DNA of 64,000 nucleotides from Embleya scabrispora DSM 41855 (GCF_000372745.1 NZ_KB889730.1:62131-126130), one strand, 5' to 3'; positions 33,525 through 41,961 are shown, numbered from the stretch's first letter. Made by a program: numbers and translations. Notes: generated by a model not told the origin, from the letters alone.

Positions 33525-35152
33525 GGGCGATCTCCCCACAAAAGGCGAACGTCCTCGTAGTTTCCGGAAACGATCGCTGCCTGATTGTCCAGGCTGGCCG
33601 AATGGCGTGTCGACCAGTACTCGCTATGTCCGTTAGCCCCATCGGTTGTGAACCGATTCGCCCCGAACTCAGAATCATCCGGGGTAACTCGTCGCGGCCT
33701 TCCACCATCATCCACAGCTGGGGCATGCGCTCCCGATCCCACGCCTGTAACGATGTCGTTCTCGGCCGCCGCCACCCAAACGTGATGAGGATTCACGTGA
33801 AGGTCGGCCGCTCGCGTTACATGCATCCCTGGACTTCCAGCGACGATGATATCTTTCGCAACAAGACCCCCACTAAGATGCGCCGCCTGCCCCAAGACTA
33901 CTGAGCCATAGCTGTGGCCAATTACTGTCACATGACTATTCGAGTCAATACCTTGAGCAACTCCGACGCCTCTCAAGAATCTCACGAAGGCTGGCGCCGC
34001 CCTATCTGCATACGACGTACTCATGGCATGCGTCAGTGTGTCTGGGGCGTCGTATCCGACCCATGTGATAGCCGATACCTCGCCCGGGTCCTTTACCTGC
34101 TGAGTTGCCAGCCATAGACTCCGCATCCGGCTGACGTCCGCATCGATTCTCGCCAATCCCGCTCCCGTGCCCGGGACGTAGACCGCTGTGTGGGTGGCTT
34201 TGTCCGGGTTGCCGATGGCGATGATTGCGCGGCCGTCGTTTTTGGCGCTGAAGCCCATCAGGTACAGGTCGTCGGCGGAGCGGAGGGTCGCCTCCAAGCC
34301 CTCGATCGCGGCCAAGCGGTCCTTGAGGGCGGTGACGCGGAATCGCCACTTCGCGTCGTCGGTGCGCCCCGCCGCGTCCCGCTTGGCGCGCGCGGCGGCC
34401 AGTTCGGCAAGCAGGGCGACCTTCGTCTCGGCCAGCGCGACCCGGTTGGCGCGGTCCCGGACCTCCGTCGGCAACCCGTCCATCGCCCCCAGCACCGCCG
34501 GGTATCCGGCCAGGTACATCGCCCGCTCCGACGGGTTCAGCCCCGCCCACCACTTGGCCGCCGCGACCGGATCGCCCTTCGGGATGGTGGCGAGGTCCAG
34601 CCCCGCCAACGCCATCACGCACGCGCCGTCGGCGGCGGTGTCCGCCCAGTCGGCCGTAGCCATGGGACGCAGCCGTGCCAGCGTCTGCGCACAACGTGTG
34701 TCGACCTCGGTCGCCTTCCGGACCGGCGCGGCCAACCGCTGCTCCAACTCGTGACGCCGCGAGAGCATCGCCGGGTCGACGCCACGCGTCGGGTCGGCCG
34801 CCTCCAATCGCCCGTCCTCGAACACGGTGAACCCCGCGGCCGCGGCCTCCTCCAGCCCCGCCCGCAGATCGTGCTGCGCGTACCGCAGTTGCTCGGCCGC
34901 CGTGTCCAGCACGGTCAGCACGCACCGGGCCTCCTGTGCCGCGACCATGACCTGCTCACCACGCGCGGCCAAACCCCGCTCCGCCGCATCCGCGTCCGCG
35001 CCCTCCCAGTGCGCCGCCCGCAACGGCCCGCCCACACCGGTCGTCGCCCGCCCGACCACCCCGTCCAGCGCCGCCGCCAGGTCGGTCCACTCGGCCACCG
35101 CCCGATCAAGTCCACCCAACGCGGCGTCCCGAAGCTGCGTCAGCGTCACCAT
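33521..35152 (-). CDS. Alpha/beta-hydrolase (DUF1023 type) with WXG-like helical N-terminus
   Basis: This 543-residue protein has no signal peptide. Residues 1-330 are almost entirely helical and Ala-rich, like WXG100/LXG-type secretion modules (LTQLRDAALGGLDRAVAEW, RAAHWEGADADAAERG). Residues about 335-543 are an alpha/beta-hydrolase: GHSYGS nucleophile Ser414, Asp466 in AAENDIV and His509 in ANGHSEYW. The triad is complete. GC falls from about 73 percent in the first half to about 45-58 percent after roughly 34140 (residue about 337), which suggests that the catalytic half was exchanged. ATG 35152 overlaps the upstream stop (TGATG). A type VII effector is a plausible role. Confidence 0.82.
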   Translation of the reverse strand: MVTLTQLRDAALGGLDRAVAEWTDLAAALDGVVGRATTGVGGPLRAAHWEGADADAAERGLAARGEQVMVAAQEARCVLTVLDTAAEQLRYAQHDLRAGLEEAAAAGFTVFEDGRLEAADPTRGVDPAMLSRRHELEQRLAAPVRKATEVDTRCAQTLARLRPMATADWADTAADGACVMALAGLDLATIPKGDPVAAAKWWAGLNPSERAMYLAGYPAVLGAMDGLPTEVRDRANRVALAETKVALLAELAAARAKRDAAGRTDDAKWRFRVTALKDRLAAIEGLEATLRSADDLYLMGFSAKNDGRAIIAIGNPDKATHTAVYVPGTGAGLARIDADVSRMRSLWLATQQVKDPGEVSAITWVGYDAPDTLTHAMSTSYADRAAPAFVRFLRGVGVAQGIDSNSHVTVIGHSYGSVVLGQAAHLSGGLVAKDIIVAGSPGMHVTRAADLHVNPHHVWVAAAENDIVTGVGSGAHAPAVDDGGRPRRVTPDDSEFGANRFTTDGANGHSEYWSTRHSASLDNQAAIVSGNYEDVRLLWGDRP

Positions 35153-35502
35153 CAGCGCCGAGCCTCCGCGAACGCACCCGCCGCCGCCTGTTCGGTGCGG
35201 TCGTGCGCGTCGGCATTCGCCGTCAGCACCTCGCCGGCCCCGCCGTACGCGTCCGCGAGCGCCCGCAGGTGATCCGCCCACGCCGCCGCCAGCGCACCGG
35301 CCTCCGCGGCAACCGCGAACCCCGGACACCCGACGACCGCCGCACTCGGCTTCCCGGCCGCCTGTCGCAGCATCCCCGCCGCCTCACGAGCCGCCGCGGC
35401 CCCGTGCCGCAACGCCCCCGTCTCGACCCGAATCCGCGCCGAGCCACCCCCACCGGCCCCACCACCACCAGCCAAGATCCCTCCCAGTGGTCGTCTGATC
35501 AC
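35152..35502 (-). CDS. Small helical EspC/WXG100-like protein
   Basis: This protein of about 116 residues is a helical hairpin: VETGALRHGAAAAREAAGML, a short turn with Pro and Cys, then AAAWADHLRALADAYGGAGEVLTANADAHDRTEQAA. The pattern matches the EspC/DUF2580 group of ESX-associated proteins, which pair with larger T7SS substrates. The start is uncertain: GTG 35502 lacks a Shine-Dalgarno site, whereas TTG at the ILAGGG position follows GGGAGG closely. A Gly-rich stretch sits at the N-terminus. It is the first gene of a three-gene coupled set with the hydrolase and lipoprotein. Confidence 0.65.
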   Translation of the reverse strand: MIRRPLGGILAGGGGAGGGGSARIRVETGALRHGAAAAREAAGMLRQAAGKPSAAVVGCPGFAVAAEAGALAAAWADHLRALADAYGGAGEVLTANADAHDRTEQAAAGAFAEARR

Positions 35503-35761
35503 GCAATGGAATCAAACGATACCCATCGGAAACCCTCGCTCGGCTGCCCGGGCCCGCGAATCCCCCAAGAGCGAACAGACGGACCAACCACCGCGTAACC
35601 CGACCGCCCCGGGATCGTTCATACATCTGGGCGAACGCGCTGAGCCGTTCGAGGGACAGGAGCCACTCGAAGCAGCGGGGGCGACAGCCGGCACATACGC
35701 ATCGTGGCGACCACATCGAGCGTCCGGGTCAAGAAAACCGCAGCAAACCGCAGCTCAGAGG

Positions 35762-35788
35762 GGTTCCGTAAGCAATCCTTACGGAACC
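35762..35788. repeat. Perfect 11-bp inverted repeat
   Basis: GGTTCCGTAAG (35762-35772), CAATC, CTTACGGAACC (35778-35788). It overlaps the start of the BRO-N fragment frame and may be a structural relic or operator. Confidence 0.6.
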
Positions 35789-35905
35789 TCCGACCCGCAC
35801 GGCAATCCGAACATGACCTTCATCAGCGAGGCCGGTGCGTACTCACTGATTCTGCGAAGCAACAAGAGGACGGCCAATCCCTTCCGCCGCCGCCCGCACC
35901 GGTGA
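35786..35905 (+). pseudogene. BRO-N domain (prophage antirepressor) fragment
   Basis: The frame reads SDPHGNPNMTFISEAGAYSL then ILRSNKRTANPF and stops at 35903-35905. The NMTFISEAGxYSLILRS string is the hallmark of BRO-N/Ant-type phage antirepressors. Both the N-terminal part of the domain and everything after it are missing. Confidence 0.7.
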
Positions 35906-35977
35906 CCTCACCAAGGGCATCGAGATCAACACGATGCCGTGGCCTGCCTCACCGGCCGGTTCGAGTCGGCGGCCCAG

Positions 35978-36071
35978 TTGTCCACAGACACTGCGCACAT
36001 GACCCCTCCCACCTCGGAAACCCACAACCTCACCCAAGTTCTCCACAGCGATTTCCACAGGGTTATCCACA
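35978..36071 (+). promoter_or_regulatory. Cluster of four DnaA-box-like 9-mers
   Basis: TTGTCCACA (35978-35986, the preferred Streptomyces box), TTCTCCACA (36039-36047), ATTTCCACA (36051-36059) and TTATCCACA (36063-36071, perfect in the E. coli sense) lie on one strand. The last three repeat every 12 bp. A further TTTTCCACA overlaps the FetB start (36995-37003). Confidence 0.65.
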
Positions 36072-36129
36072 GGCCCGCACAGCCACCCACACCCGGCGAT
36101 CCACGTCGTGTCACCCGGTGTCGGGCCCG

Positions 36130-36210
36130 GGACGAAGTGTCCGTGTACCGGCTCGCCCGCGAGCACGGCGTGAGCGGCACGACCATGCGCGCGGCGGTGC
36201 GCGACCGGCC
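36130..36210 (+). pseudogene. HTH-like coding scrap
   Basis: The frame encodes DEVSVYRLAREHGVSGTTMRAAV with strongly GC-biased third positions, which looks like a helix-turn-helix of a resolvase, transposase or GntR-type protein. It has no credible start and runs into sequence antisense to fetB. Low certainty. Confidence 0.3.
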
Positions 36211-37002
36211 CTACCGATGCGTGCGCGAGCCGCCCGTGCGCCCCCGACCCGACTGCGTCCGCACCAAGCGCCCGCGCGCCGCCAACTCGATGGTCAGGGC
36301 CACCGCGACCGCCTGGACCTGAAGCAGTGCGATCAACACGAACAGCTGTACCGCCCCCGCCTGCAACGGGGTCGCCCCACCGAGCAGCATGCCCACGAAG
36401 GCCCCCGGCAGGGTCACCAACCCCACCGTCCTGGTCTGGTCCAGGGCCGGGATCATCGCCCCGGAAGCGGCCGGCCGACAGATCTCCATCGCCGCGTCGC
36501 GATCGGTGAAACCCAAGGTCAGAGCGGCTTCGACCTCGCCGTGGCGCTGTGTCAACTCCTCCAGCGCCCGCCGCCCGGCCAGCACCGTCGCGGTCATCGC
36601 GCCGCCGATCAGGATGCCCGCGATCGGGATCAGCACGATGCCCTCGGTCGGCAGCAGACCGGTCGCCCACAGCAGCGCCAGGGTCGGCAACGTCGCCGTC
36701 ACGATCGGCACCGCCGGCCAGAGCAACCGTCGGTTCGCCATCACCCGCCCGGCCGCCGTCAGGGCCGCGACGGCGTACATCATCATCACGAACAGGGCCG
36801 CGAAGCCGAGCCGATCCACCACGTGTGTGATGACGAACGACACCGCCAGCAACTGCGCCGCCGCCCGAACCCCGGCCACCACCACCGCCCGGCCGTGACC
36901 CAGTCGCGCCGCCCCGGCGACCACCGTCGCGGCGAGCAGAAGCAACACGGCGACGATCCCCAGGGTGGGGGTCACCGGTAGCAGTGTCGCGGCGTTTTCC
37001 AC
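36211..37002 (-). CDS. FetB/UPF0014-type ABC transporter permease (orphan)
   Basis: This 263-residue protein has about seven membrane helices. The family block includes RRALEELTQRHGEVEAALTLGF, then PALDQTRTVGLVTLPGAFVGMLLGGATPLQAGAVQLFVL. FetB with its ATPase FetA exports iron in E. coli. No FetA gene is adjacent, so its ATPase must be elsewhere or the gene is an orphan. GTG 37002 is chosen as the start (VENAATLLP) just before the first helix. The C-terminal tail is unusually Arg/Gly-rich. Confidence 0.82.
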   Translation of the reverse strand: MENAATLLPVTPTLGIVAVLLLLAATVVAGAARLGHGRAVVVAGVRAAAQLLAVSFVITHVVDRLGFAALFVMMMYAVAALTAAGRVMANRRLLWPAVPIVTATLPTLALLWATGLLPTEGIVLIPIAGILIGGAMTATVLAGRRALEELTQRHGEVEAALTLGFTDRDAAMEICRPAASGAMIPALDQTRTVGLVTLPGAFVGMLLGGATPLQAGAVQLFVLIALLQVQAVAVALTIELAARGRLVRTQSGRGRTGGSRTHR

Positions 37003-37087
37003 AGGCTCAGCCTCACCCTCGCGGCGGTACCGCGCATCGTGACCGTCCACACCACGGAACGCCACCGAAACACACCGGCCGGCTCAG

Positions 37088-37093
37088 TACAGT
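37088..37093 (+). promoter_or_regulatory. -10 box TACAGT for leaderless pheA transcript
   Basis: TACAGT is 6 nt from the pheA ATG (37100). No Shine-Dalgarno sequence is present in the short gap. Confidence 0.6.
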
Positions 37094-37099
37094 GACGAC

Positions 37100-38047
37100 A
37101 TGTCCGATGCCCGCACGCCCGCCGCCGCGCCCCGCTGGACCTACCTCGGCCCCGCAGGCACCTTTACCGAGGCCGCCCTGCGCATGCTGCCGGGCGCGGA
37201 GCACGCCGAGGCCACCCCGATGGAGTCGGTGCCCGCCGCCCTGGACGCGGTCCGCCGCGGCAACGCCGACGGCGCGGTGGTCGCACTGGAGAACTCGGTC
37301 GAGGGGGCCGTGTCCATCACGCTGGACGAACTGGCCACCGGTGCCCCGCTCGTGATCACCGCCGAGGTCCTGCTGCCGATCGCGTTCGCGCTGCTGGTCC
37401 GTCCCGGGGTGACCCTGGCGGACATCAAGACCCTCTCCAGCCACTCGCACGCGCAGCCGCAGGTGCGCAATTGGCTCGCGGCGAACCTGCCCGACGCGCA
37501 CTGGTACTCGTCCGCGTCCAACGCCGACGCCGCCCGCCTGGTCCAGGAGGGCCGCTACGACGCCGCCCTGGCGGGCGAGTTCGCAGCCGGGCCGTACGGC
37601 CTGGTGCCGCTGATCACCGACATCCACGATGTCGAGGGCGCGGTCACCCGCTTCGTCCTGGTCGAGCGCCCGGATCGGCCCACCGTGCCCACCGGCGCCG
37701 ACCGCACCACGGTGGTCGCGTACATCGTGGACGACCACCCGGGCGCGCTCCTGGAAATCCTTCAGGAGTTCGCGGTCCGCGGAGTCAACCTGACCCGCAT
37801 CGAGTCGCGGCCGACCGGTGACGGGCTCGGGCACTACTTCTTCTCGATGGACGCCGAGGGCCACGTCGCCGACGCCCGGGTCGGCGAGGCACTGATGGGG
37901 TTGCGGCGCGTGTGTGCGGCGGTGCGTTTCCTCGGGTCCTACCCGCGCGCCGACCGGGTCCGCCCACAACTGCGCCGAGGCACCTCGGACGCCGAGTTCG
38001 CCAACGCGAGCGAATGGCTGGCCCGCGCTCGCGGCGGCGGGATCTGA
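37100..38047 (+). CDS. pheA: Prephenate dehydratase
   Basis: This 315-residue enzyme converts prephenate to phenylpyruvate in phenylalanine synthesis. The catalytic PDT domain (about 10-195) has YLGPAGTFTEAALRM, the VVALENSVEGAVSITLDEL substrate loop and the TRFVLV catalytic motif. The ACT regulatory domain (about 210-290) has DHPGALLEILQEFAVRGVNLTRIESRPT, which binds phenylalanine for feedback inhibition. It is stand-alone, not fused to chorismate mutase, as in other actinomycetes. It is divergent from fetB. In Streptomyces coelicolor pheA is, from memory, directly beside the DtpA copper genes; here they are separated by about 12 kb. Confidence 0.96.
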   Translation: MSDARTPAAAPRWTYLGPAGTFTEAALRMLPGAEHAEATPMESVPAALDAVRRGNADGAVVALENSVEGAVSITLDELATGAPLVITAEVLLPIAFALLVRPGVTLADIKTLSSHSHAQPQVRNWLAANLPDAHWYSSASNADAARLVQEGRYDAALAGEFAAGPYGLVPLITDIHDVEGAVTRFVLVERPDRPTVPTGADRTTVVAYIVDDHPGALLEILQEFAVRGVNLTRIESRPTGDGLGHYFFSMDAEGHVADARVGEALMGLRRVCAAVRFLGSYPRADRVRPQLRRGTSDAEFANASEWLARARGGGI

Positions 38048-38088
38048 TTCGCAACAGCACCGGCAGCACCGACAGCACCGGCAACGAC

Positions 38089-39744
38089 TCAGGGCACACG
38101 CACCGTGAGTGAGCCGGGCCGGATGTGGACCGCGAGCCGGGTGCCGGGCCCGATCGGGTCGCCGTCCAGCTCGCGCGGCTCCGGCCGATCGGTCTCGATC
38201 AGCACCCGTCGGCCGGTGAAGTGCTCGATCGGGCGCAGCCGTTGCTGCTTGACCGGCACCACGGCCGGCTCCTGATCGCGGCGCCGGCCTATCACTCGTA
38301 CCGTGGCGTGCGCCCAACCGGTCATCCCGTACGGCGCGAACACCACCACGTCCAGCAGCCCGTCGTCCGGCACCGCTCCCGGCAGCAACTGCATACCCGC
38401 CTGGAGCGCGCCGACGTTGCCGACCAGCACCATCCGGGCCCGCCGCCGGATCGGCTCGCCGTCGTCCACGGTCAACGTCACCCGCATCCGCCGATCGCGC
38501 AGGTGCCGGGCACCGGAGACCACGTACGCGGGCCAGCCGACCTTCTTCTTGAGCGCGTCCGGCGCGTCCGCGACCATCGCCGCGTCCAGGCCGATGCCGG
38601 CCATCGCGGTGAAGCAGCGCGCTTCGACGCCCGCCGGGCCGGCGAGTTCGTCGTCCGGGTCCACCGTGCCCAGGTCGATCCGCCGGTCCCGCCCGTGCAT
38701 GGCCACGTGCAGCGCGTCGGCCATGTCGATCGGCAGGCCGAGGTTGCGCGCGAGCAGGTTGCCGGTGCCCGCCGGGATCACCGCGAGCGGGGTGTCCGAA
38801 CCGGCCAGCGCACCGGCACACTCGCGGATCGTGCCGTCGCCACCCGCGGCTATGACCAGGTCGACCCCCGCGGCCAGCGCCTTCGCGGTCACCCCCGCGC
38901 CCGGATCGAGCACCGTCGTCTCCAGCCACAGCGGCTCGGCCCACCCGGCGTCGTGCATGATCCGGTCGATCCGGGTGCGCGACTCGGCGACGTCGAGCTT
39001 GATCGGGTTGACCACCAGCGCCGCGCGGGGCAGTCCGCCGTCGGCCCCCTGTGGCGCCTCGCGCCGTCGGGAGAGATATCCCCAGACCGACTTGGGGGAC
39101 AGCAGCGCGCGGTTCATCACCACCAGCACGACGCTCGCGTACAGCAGCGACATGAGCACGTCGCTGGGGTGGTGCATGCCGCGGTACATCCGGCTCCCGG
39201 CGACCGCCAGCGGTATCGCGCCGAGCAGCACCCACACCAGGACGGCCGGCCAGCGCCCGCGCAGTCGACTCGTGAGCAGCACCGCCAGCCCGCCGTACAG
39301 CGCGAACGCGGCACCGGTGTGCCCGGACGGGAAGCTCGACGTCGCGGCGGCCGCGTCCAGGCGCGGGACGTCCGGGCGATCGCGCGAGACGAAGAGTTGA
39401 ACAAGGAAGAACACCAGTGCCTGACCGGCCACCGAGCAGGCCAGGAACATCGGGCCGCGCCAGGAGTGGCCGACGATTCGGGCCACCACGACCGCGAGCA
39501 GCGTGGTGGCGATGATCACACGGGTGTCGGCCATCGTGGAGAACAGGTGGGTGGTGTCGTTCCACCCGCCCGAGCGATGGTCGGCGAAGGCGCGGTCGAG
39601 ATCGTCCTCGATCGTGAACGGCCAGACACCGTCGAGGGTCTTGGTGATCAGCAGACCGAGGCCGACCATGACGAAGGTCAATATGGCAAGGGGCAGGACG
39701 ATACGGCGCAGGAACCGTCCTGCTTCGGTCAGCATGACCGACAT
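38089..39744 (-). CDS. PAP2 phosphatase-diacylglycerol kinase fusion membrane protein
   Basis: This 551-residue bifunctional protein has membrane helices and the PAP2 signature within residues 1-240: SRDRPDVPRL, SSFPSGHTGAAFALY and SRMYRGMHHPSDVL. A DAGK catalytic domain fills residues 255-551: ALVVNPIKLD, VIAAGGDGTIRECAGALAG and AVIPAGTGNLLARNLGLP. It could interconvert phosphatidate-type lipids or polyprenyl phosphates at the membrane. This fusion is known in Streptomyces. Two nearby ATGs (39744, 39735) are possible starts. It is followed upstream by a second, single-domain PAP2 gene on the same strand, 21 bp away. Confidence 0.92.
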   Translation of the reverse strand: MSVMLTEAGRFLRRIVLPLAILTFVMVGLGLLITKTLDGVWPFTIEDDLDRAFADHRSGGWNDTTHLFSTMADTRVIIATTLLAVVVARIVGHSWRGPMFLACSVAGQALVFFLVQLFVSRDRPDVPRLDAAAATSSFPSGHTGAAFALYGGLAVLLTSRLRGRWPAVLVWVLLGAIPLAVAGSRMYRGMHHPSDVLMSLLYASVVLVVMNRALLSPKSVWGYLSRRREAPQGADGGLPRAALVVNPIKLDVAESRTRIDRIMHDAGWAEPLWLETTVLDPGAGVTAKALAAGVDLVIAAGGDGTIRECAGALAGSDTPLAVIPAGTGNLLARNLGLPIDMADALHVAMHGRDRRIDLGTVDPDDELAGPAGVEARCFTAMAGIGLDAAMVADAPDALKKKVGWPAYVVSGARHLRDRRMRVTLTVDDGEPIRRRARMVLVGNVGALQAGMQLLPGAVPDDGLLDVVVFAPYGMTGWAHATVRVIGRRRDQEPAVVPVKQQRLRPIEHFTGRRVLIETDRPEPRELDGDPIGPGTRLAVHIRPGSLTVRVP

Positions 39745-39765
39745 TCTTACCCGGCCACCGATCCT

Positions 39766-40581
39766 TCAGTTCCGCCGATCCGAGGAGTGCCCGTCGGTTC
39801 CGGGCCGAATGTGCGAAATCTCCGGATCCAGGGCGTGCCCCTCGATCTCCGGTTCCAGGCCCTCCTCGGTCGCGTCCACGTCCGGTAGTCCCGCGTCGCG
39901 ACGCCACCATTCGAAGACCGCCGAGGTCGCGGCGAGCACGATCAGACCGAGCACCCAGCCACCGACCACGTCCGTGACGTAATGCACGCCGAGCGCGACC
40001 CGGGTGAACCCGACTCCGACCGCCGAGGCGATCGCGACCACCCACGCGAGCGGCCGCCAGGCGCGCGGTATCAGCGGCAACAGCGCCAGCAGCAGCACGC
40101 CGGGGCCGACCACACCCATCAGCGCGTGCCCGGACGGGAAGGACCAGCCGCCGGCGTGATCGACCGGATTGGGCAGATTCGGCCGGGCCCGGGTGAAGAC
40201 GAGCTTGAGCGACGCACCGAGCAGGCCGCCGACCACCATGGTGACCACCGCCCACACCACCAGTCGGCGGGCGCCGCGCCACCACAACCACACGCACATG
40301 ATCGCCACCAGGAGGCGGTACATGTTCGGATCCCAGACCCAGTCGCTGAGAATCCGCAACGCGTGCTGCCACCCGGGGTGCTCCCGGACCCAGTCGTTGA
40401 GTCCGGTCGCGACGTCCTTGTCCAGGTCGAGCAGCGGCGACCACTTGGTCTCCACCAACAGCGCGAGCAGCCCGAACGGCAGGGCGCCCACCAGCAGCGC
40501 GAGCGTGACCAGGGTCATCCTGAGGCCGAATCGCCGGTCCGGGTCGAGCCGCTTCCCGGTCCAGGTGGGAGTGGAGGTCAT
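39766..40581 (-). CDS. PAP2-family lipid phosphatase
   Basis: This 271-residue protein has six membrane helices and the three PAP2 motifs: KLVFTRARPNLPNP, GWSFPSGHALMGVV and TRVALGVHYVTDVVGG. It dephosphorylates lipid phosphates such as undecaprenyl pyrophosphate or phosphatidate. The C-terminal 40 residues are hydrophilic and acidic (DVDATEEGLEPEIEGH). It starts at ATG 40581, divergent from serS, and lies 21 bp upstream of the PAP2-DAGK gene, so the two form an operon. TAAGAA just before the start may be a -10 element. Confidence 0.92.
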   Translation of the reverse strand: MTSTPTWTGKRLDPDRRFGLRMTLVTLALLVGALPFGLLALLVETKWSPLLDLDKDVATGLNDWVREHPGWQHALRILSDWVWDPNMYRLLVAIMCVWLWWRGARRLVVWAVVTMVVGGLLGASLKLVFTRARPNLPNPVDHAGGWSFPSGHALMGVVGPGVLLLALLPLIPRAWRPLAWVVAIASAVGVGFTRVALGVHYVTDVVGGWVLGLIVLAATSAVFEWWRRDAGLPDVDATEEGLEPEIEGHALDPEISHIRPGTDGHSSDRRN

Positions 40582-40671
40582 CTCTCATTCTTAGCCCGGA
40601 TTCCGGTCGACACGTCTGTTTTGCTGCCGTCGAGTTCGTCGCACTCGCGAAATCCGTTCGCGGGGCCCCGG

Positions 40672-40677
40672 TAGGCT
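40672..40677 (+). promoter_or_regulatory. -10 box TAGGCT for leaderless serS transcript
   Basis: TAGGCT ends 6 nt before the GTG at 40684, with no Shine-Dalgarno site. The position helps fix the serS start. Confidence 0.6.
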
Positions 40678-40683
40678 TTGGCC

Positions 40684-41961
40684 GTGATCGACCTGCGACT
40701 GCTTCGTGAGGATCCCGACCGTGTCCGCGCTTCGCAGCGCGCCCGCGGCGAGGACGAGACCATCGTCGACGCGCTGCTCGCGGCGGACGAGCTCCGCCGC
40801 TCGTCCGGCTCCCGGTTCGACGCGCTCCGCAACGAGCAGAAGTCGATGGGCAAGCAGGTCTCCAAGGCCAAGGGCGACGAGCGGCAGGAGCTGCTGACCC
40901 GGGCCCAGACGCTGGCCGCCGAGGTCAAGACGGCGGACGCGGAGCAGGCCGAGGCCAAGGCCGAGACCGACCGGCTGCTCAAGGCGCTGGCCAACCTGAT
41001 CGACCCGGACGCACCGATCGGTGGCGAAGAGGACTTCGTCACGATCGAGGAGATCGGCACGCCGCGCGACTTCGCGGCGGAGGGCTTCGAGCCGCGCGAC
41101 CACGTCGAGCTGGGCCGGATGCTCAAGGCGATCGACGTCGAGCGGGCCGCGAAGGTGTCCGGCTCGCGCTTCTACTACCTGACCGGCATCGGTGCGCTGC
41201 TCGAACTCGCGCTGGTCAACATGGCCGTCGCGCAGGCGACCGAGGCCGGCTTCACGCCGATGCTGACGCCCGCGCTGGTGCGCCCGCACGCGATGGAGGG
41301 CACCGGCTTCCTCGGCCAGGCCGCGGAGAACGTGTTCCACCTCGAGGCGGACGACTACTACCTCGTGGGCACCGCCGAGGTGCCGCTCGCGGCGTACCAC
41401 ATGGACGAGATCATCCCGGCCGCGGAACTGCCGCTGCGCTACGCCGGCTTCTCGCCGTGCTTCCGCCGCGAGGCCGGCACGTACGGCAAGGACACCCGCG
41501 GCATCATCCGGGTGCACCAGTTCGACAAGGTGGAGATGTTCTGCTTCGTCGCGCCGGAGGAGGCCGAGGCGGAGCACCGGCGACTGGTGGCGTGGGAGAA
41601 GGAGTTCCTGAACCGGCTCGAACTGCCGTACCGGGTGATCGACGTCGCTTCCGGCGACCTGGGTGCCTCGGCCGCGCGCAAGTTCGACATCGAGGCGTGG
41701 ATTCCGACCCAGGGCAAGTACCGCGAGGTCACCTCGACCTCGAACTGCACCGAGTTCCAGGCCCGCCGGCTCCAGGTGCGGATGCGCGACGAGCAGGGAA
41801 CCCGCCCGCTGGCCACGCTCAACGGCACGCTGTGCGCGGTGCCGCGCACGATCGTGGCGATCCTGGAGAACCACCAGCGGCCGGACGGCTCGGTGGCCGT
41901 CCCACAGGCGCTGCGTCCCTTCCTCGGCGGCCGTGAGGTGTTGGAACCGGTGCAGGCGTGA
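40684..41961 (+). CDS. serS: Seryl-tRNA synthetase
   Basis: This 425-residue class II synthetase charges tRNA-Ser. The N-terminal coiled-coil arm spans about 1-110 ([22 protein letters not shown], then Lys/Glu/Ala-rich helices). The catalytic core has motif 2 ([23 protein letters not shown]) and motif 3 ([16 protein letters not shown]). The start is GTG 40684 because the conserved (M)[10 protein letters not shown]-terminus begins there; the upstream TTG is not supported. The HAD gene starts inside its stop codon (GTGA). Confidence 0.97.
   Translation: MIDLRLLREDPDRVRASQRARGEDETIVDALLAADELRRSSGSRFDALRNEQKSMGKQVSKAKGDERQELLTRAQTLAAEVKTADAEQAEAKAETDRLLKALANLIDPDAPIGGEEDFVTIEEIGTPRDFAAEGFEPRDHVELGRMLKAIDVERAAKVSGSRFYYLTGIGALLELALVNMAVAQATEAGFTPMLTPALVRPHAMEGTGFLGQAAENVFHLEADDYYLVGTAEVPLAAYHMDEIIPAAELPLRYAGFSPCFRREAGTYGKDTRGIIRVHQFDKVEMFCFVAPEEAEAEHRRLVAWEKEFLNRLELPYRVIDVASGDLGASAARKFDIEAWIPTQGKYREVTSTSNCTEFQARRLQVRMRDEQGTRPLATLNGTLCAVPRTIVAILENHQRPDGSVAVPQALRPFLGGREVLEPVQA

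Larger units (their letters stand above)
35503..36210. other. 708-bp degenerate region with mobile-element debris and DnaA boxes
   Basis: No intact gene is present. From left to right it holds AT-richer non-coding sequence, an 11-bp hairpin (35762-35788), a BRO-N fragment ending 35905, a DnaA-box cluster (35978-36071) and an HTH-like coding scrap near 36130-36210. Mixed GC and broken frames suggest decay of inserted DNA. Confidence 0.7.

Noticed and set aside
36130-36322. A 127-residue HTH protein gene starting at 35939
   Set aside because: Only a short central part resembles an HTH; the rest runs through the DnaA boxes and antisense to fetB. Kept only as a low-confidence scrap.
37013-40588. 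A 1191-codon minus-strand frame covering pheA to the PAP2 genes
   Set aside because: It crosses strands of recognised genes in the wrong frame, has no domain and no start signal.
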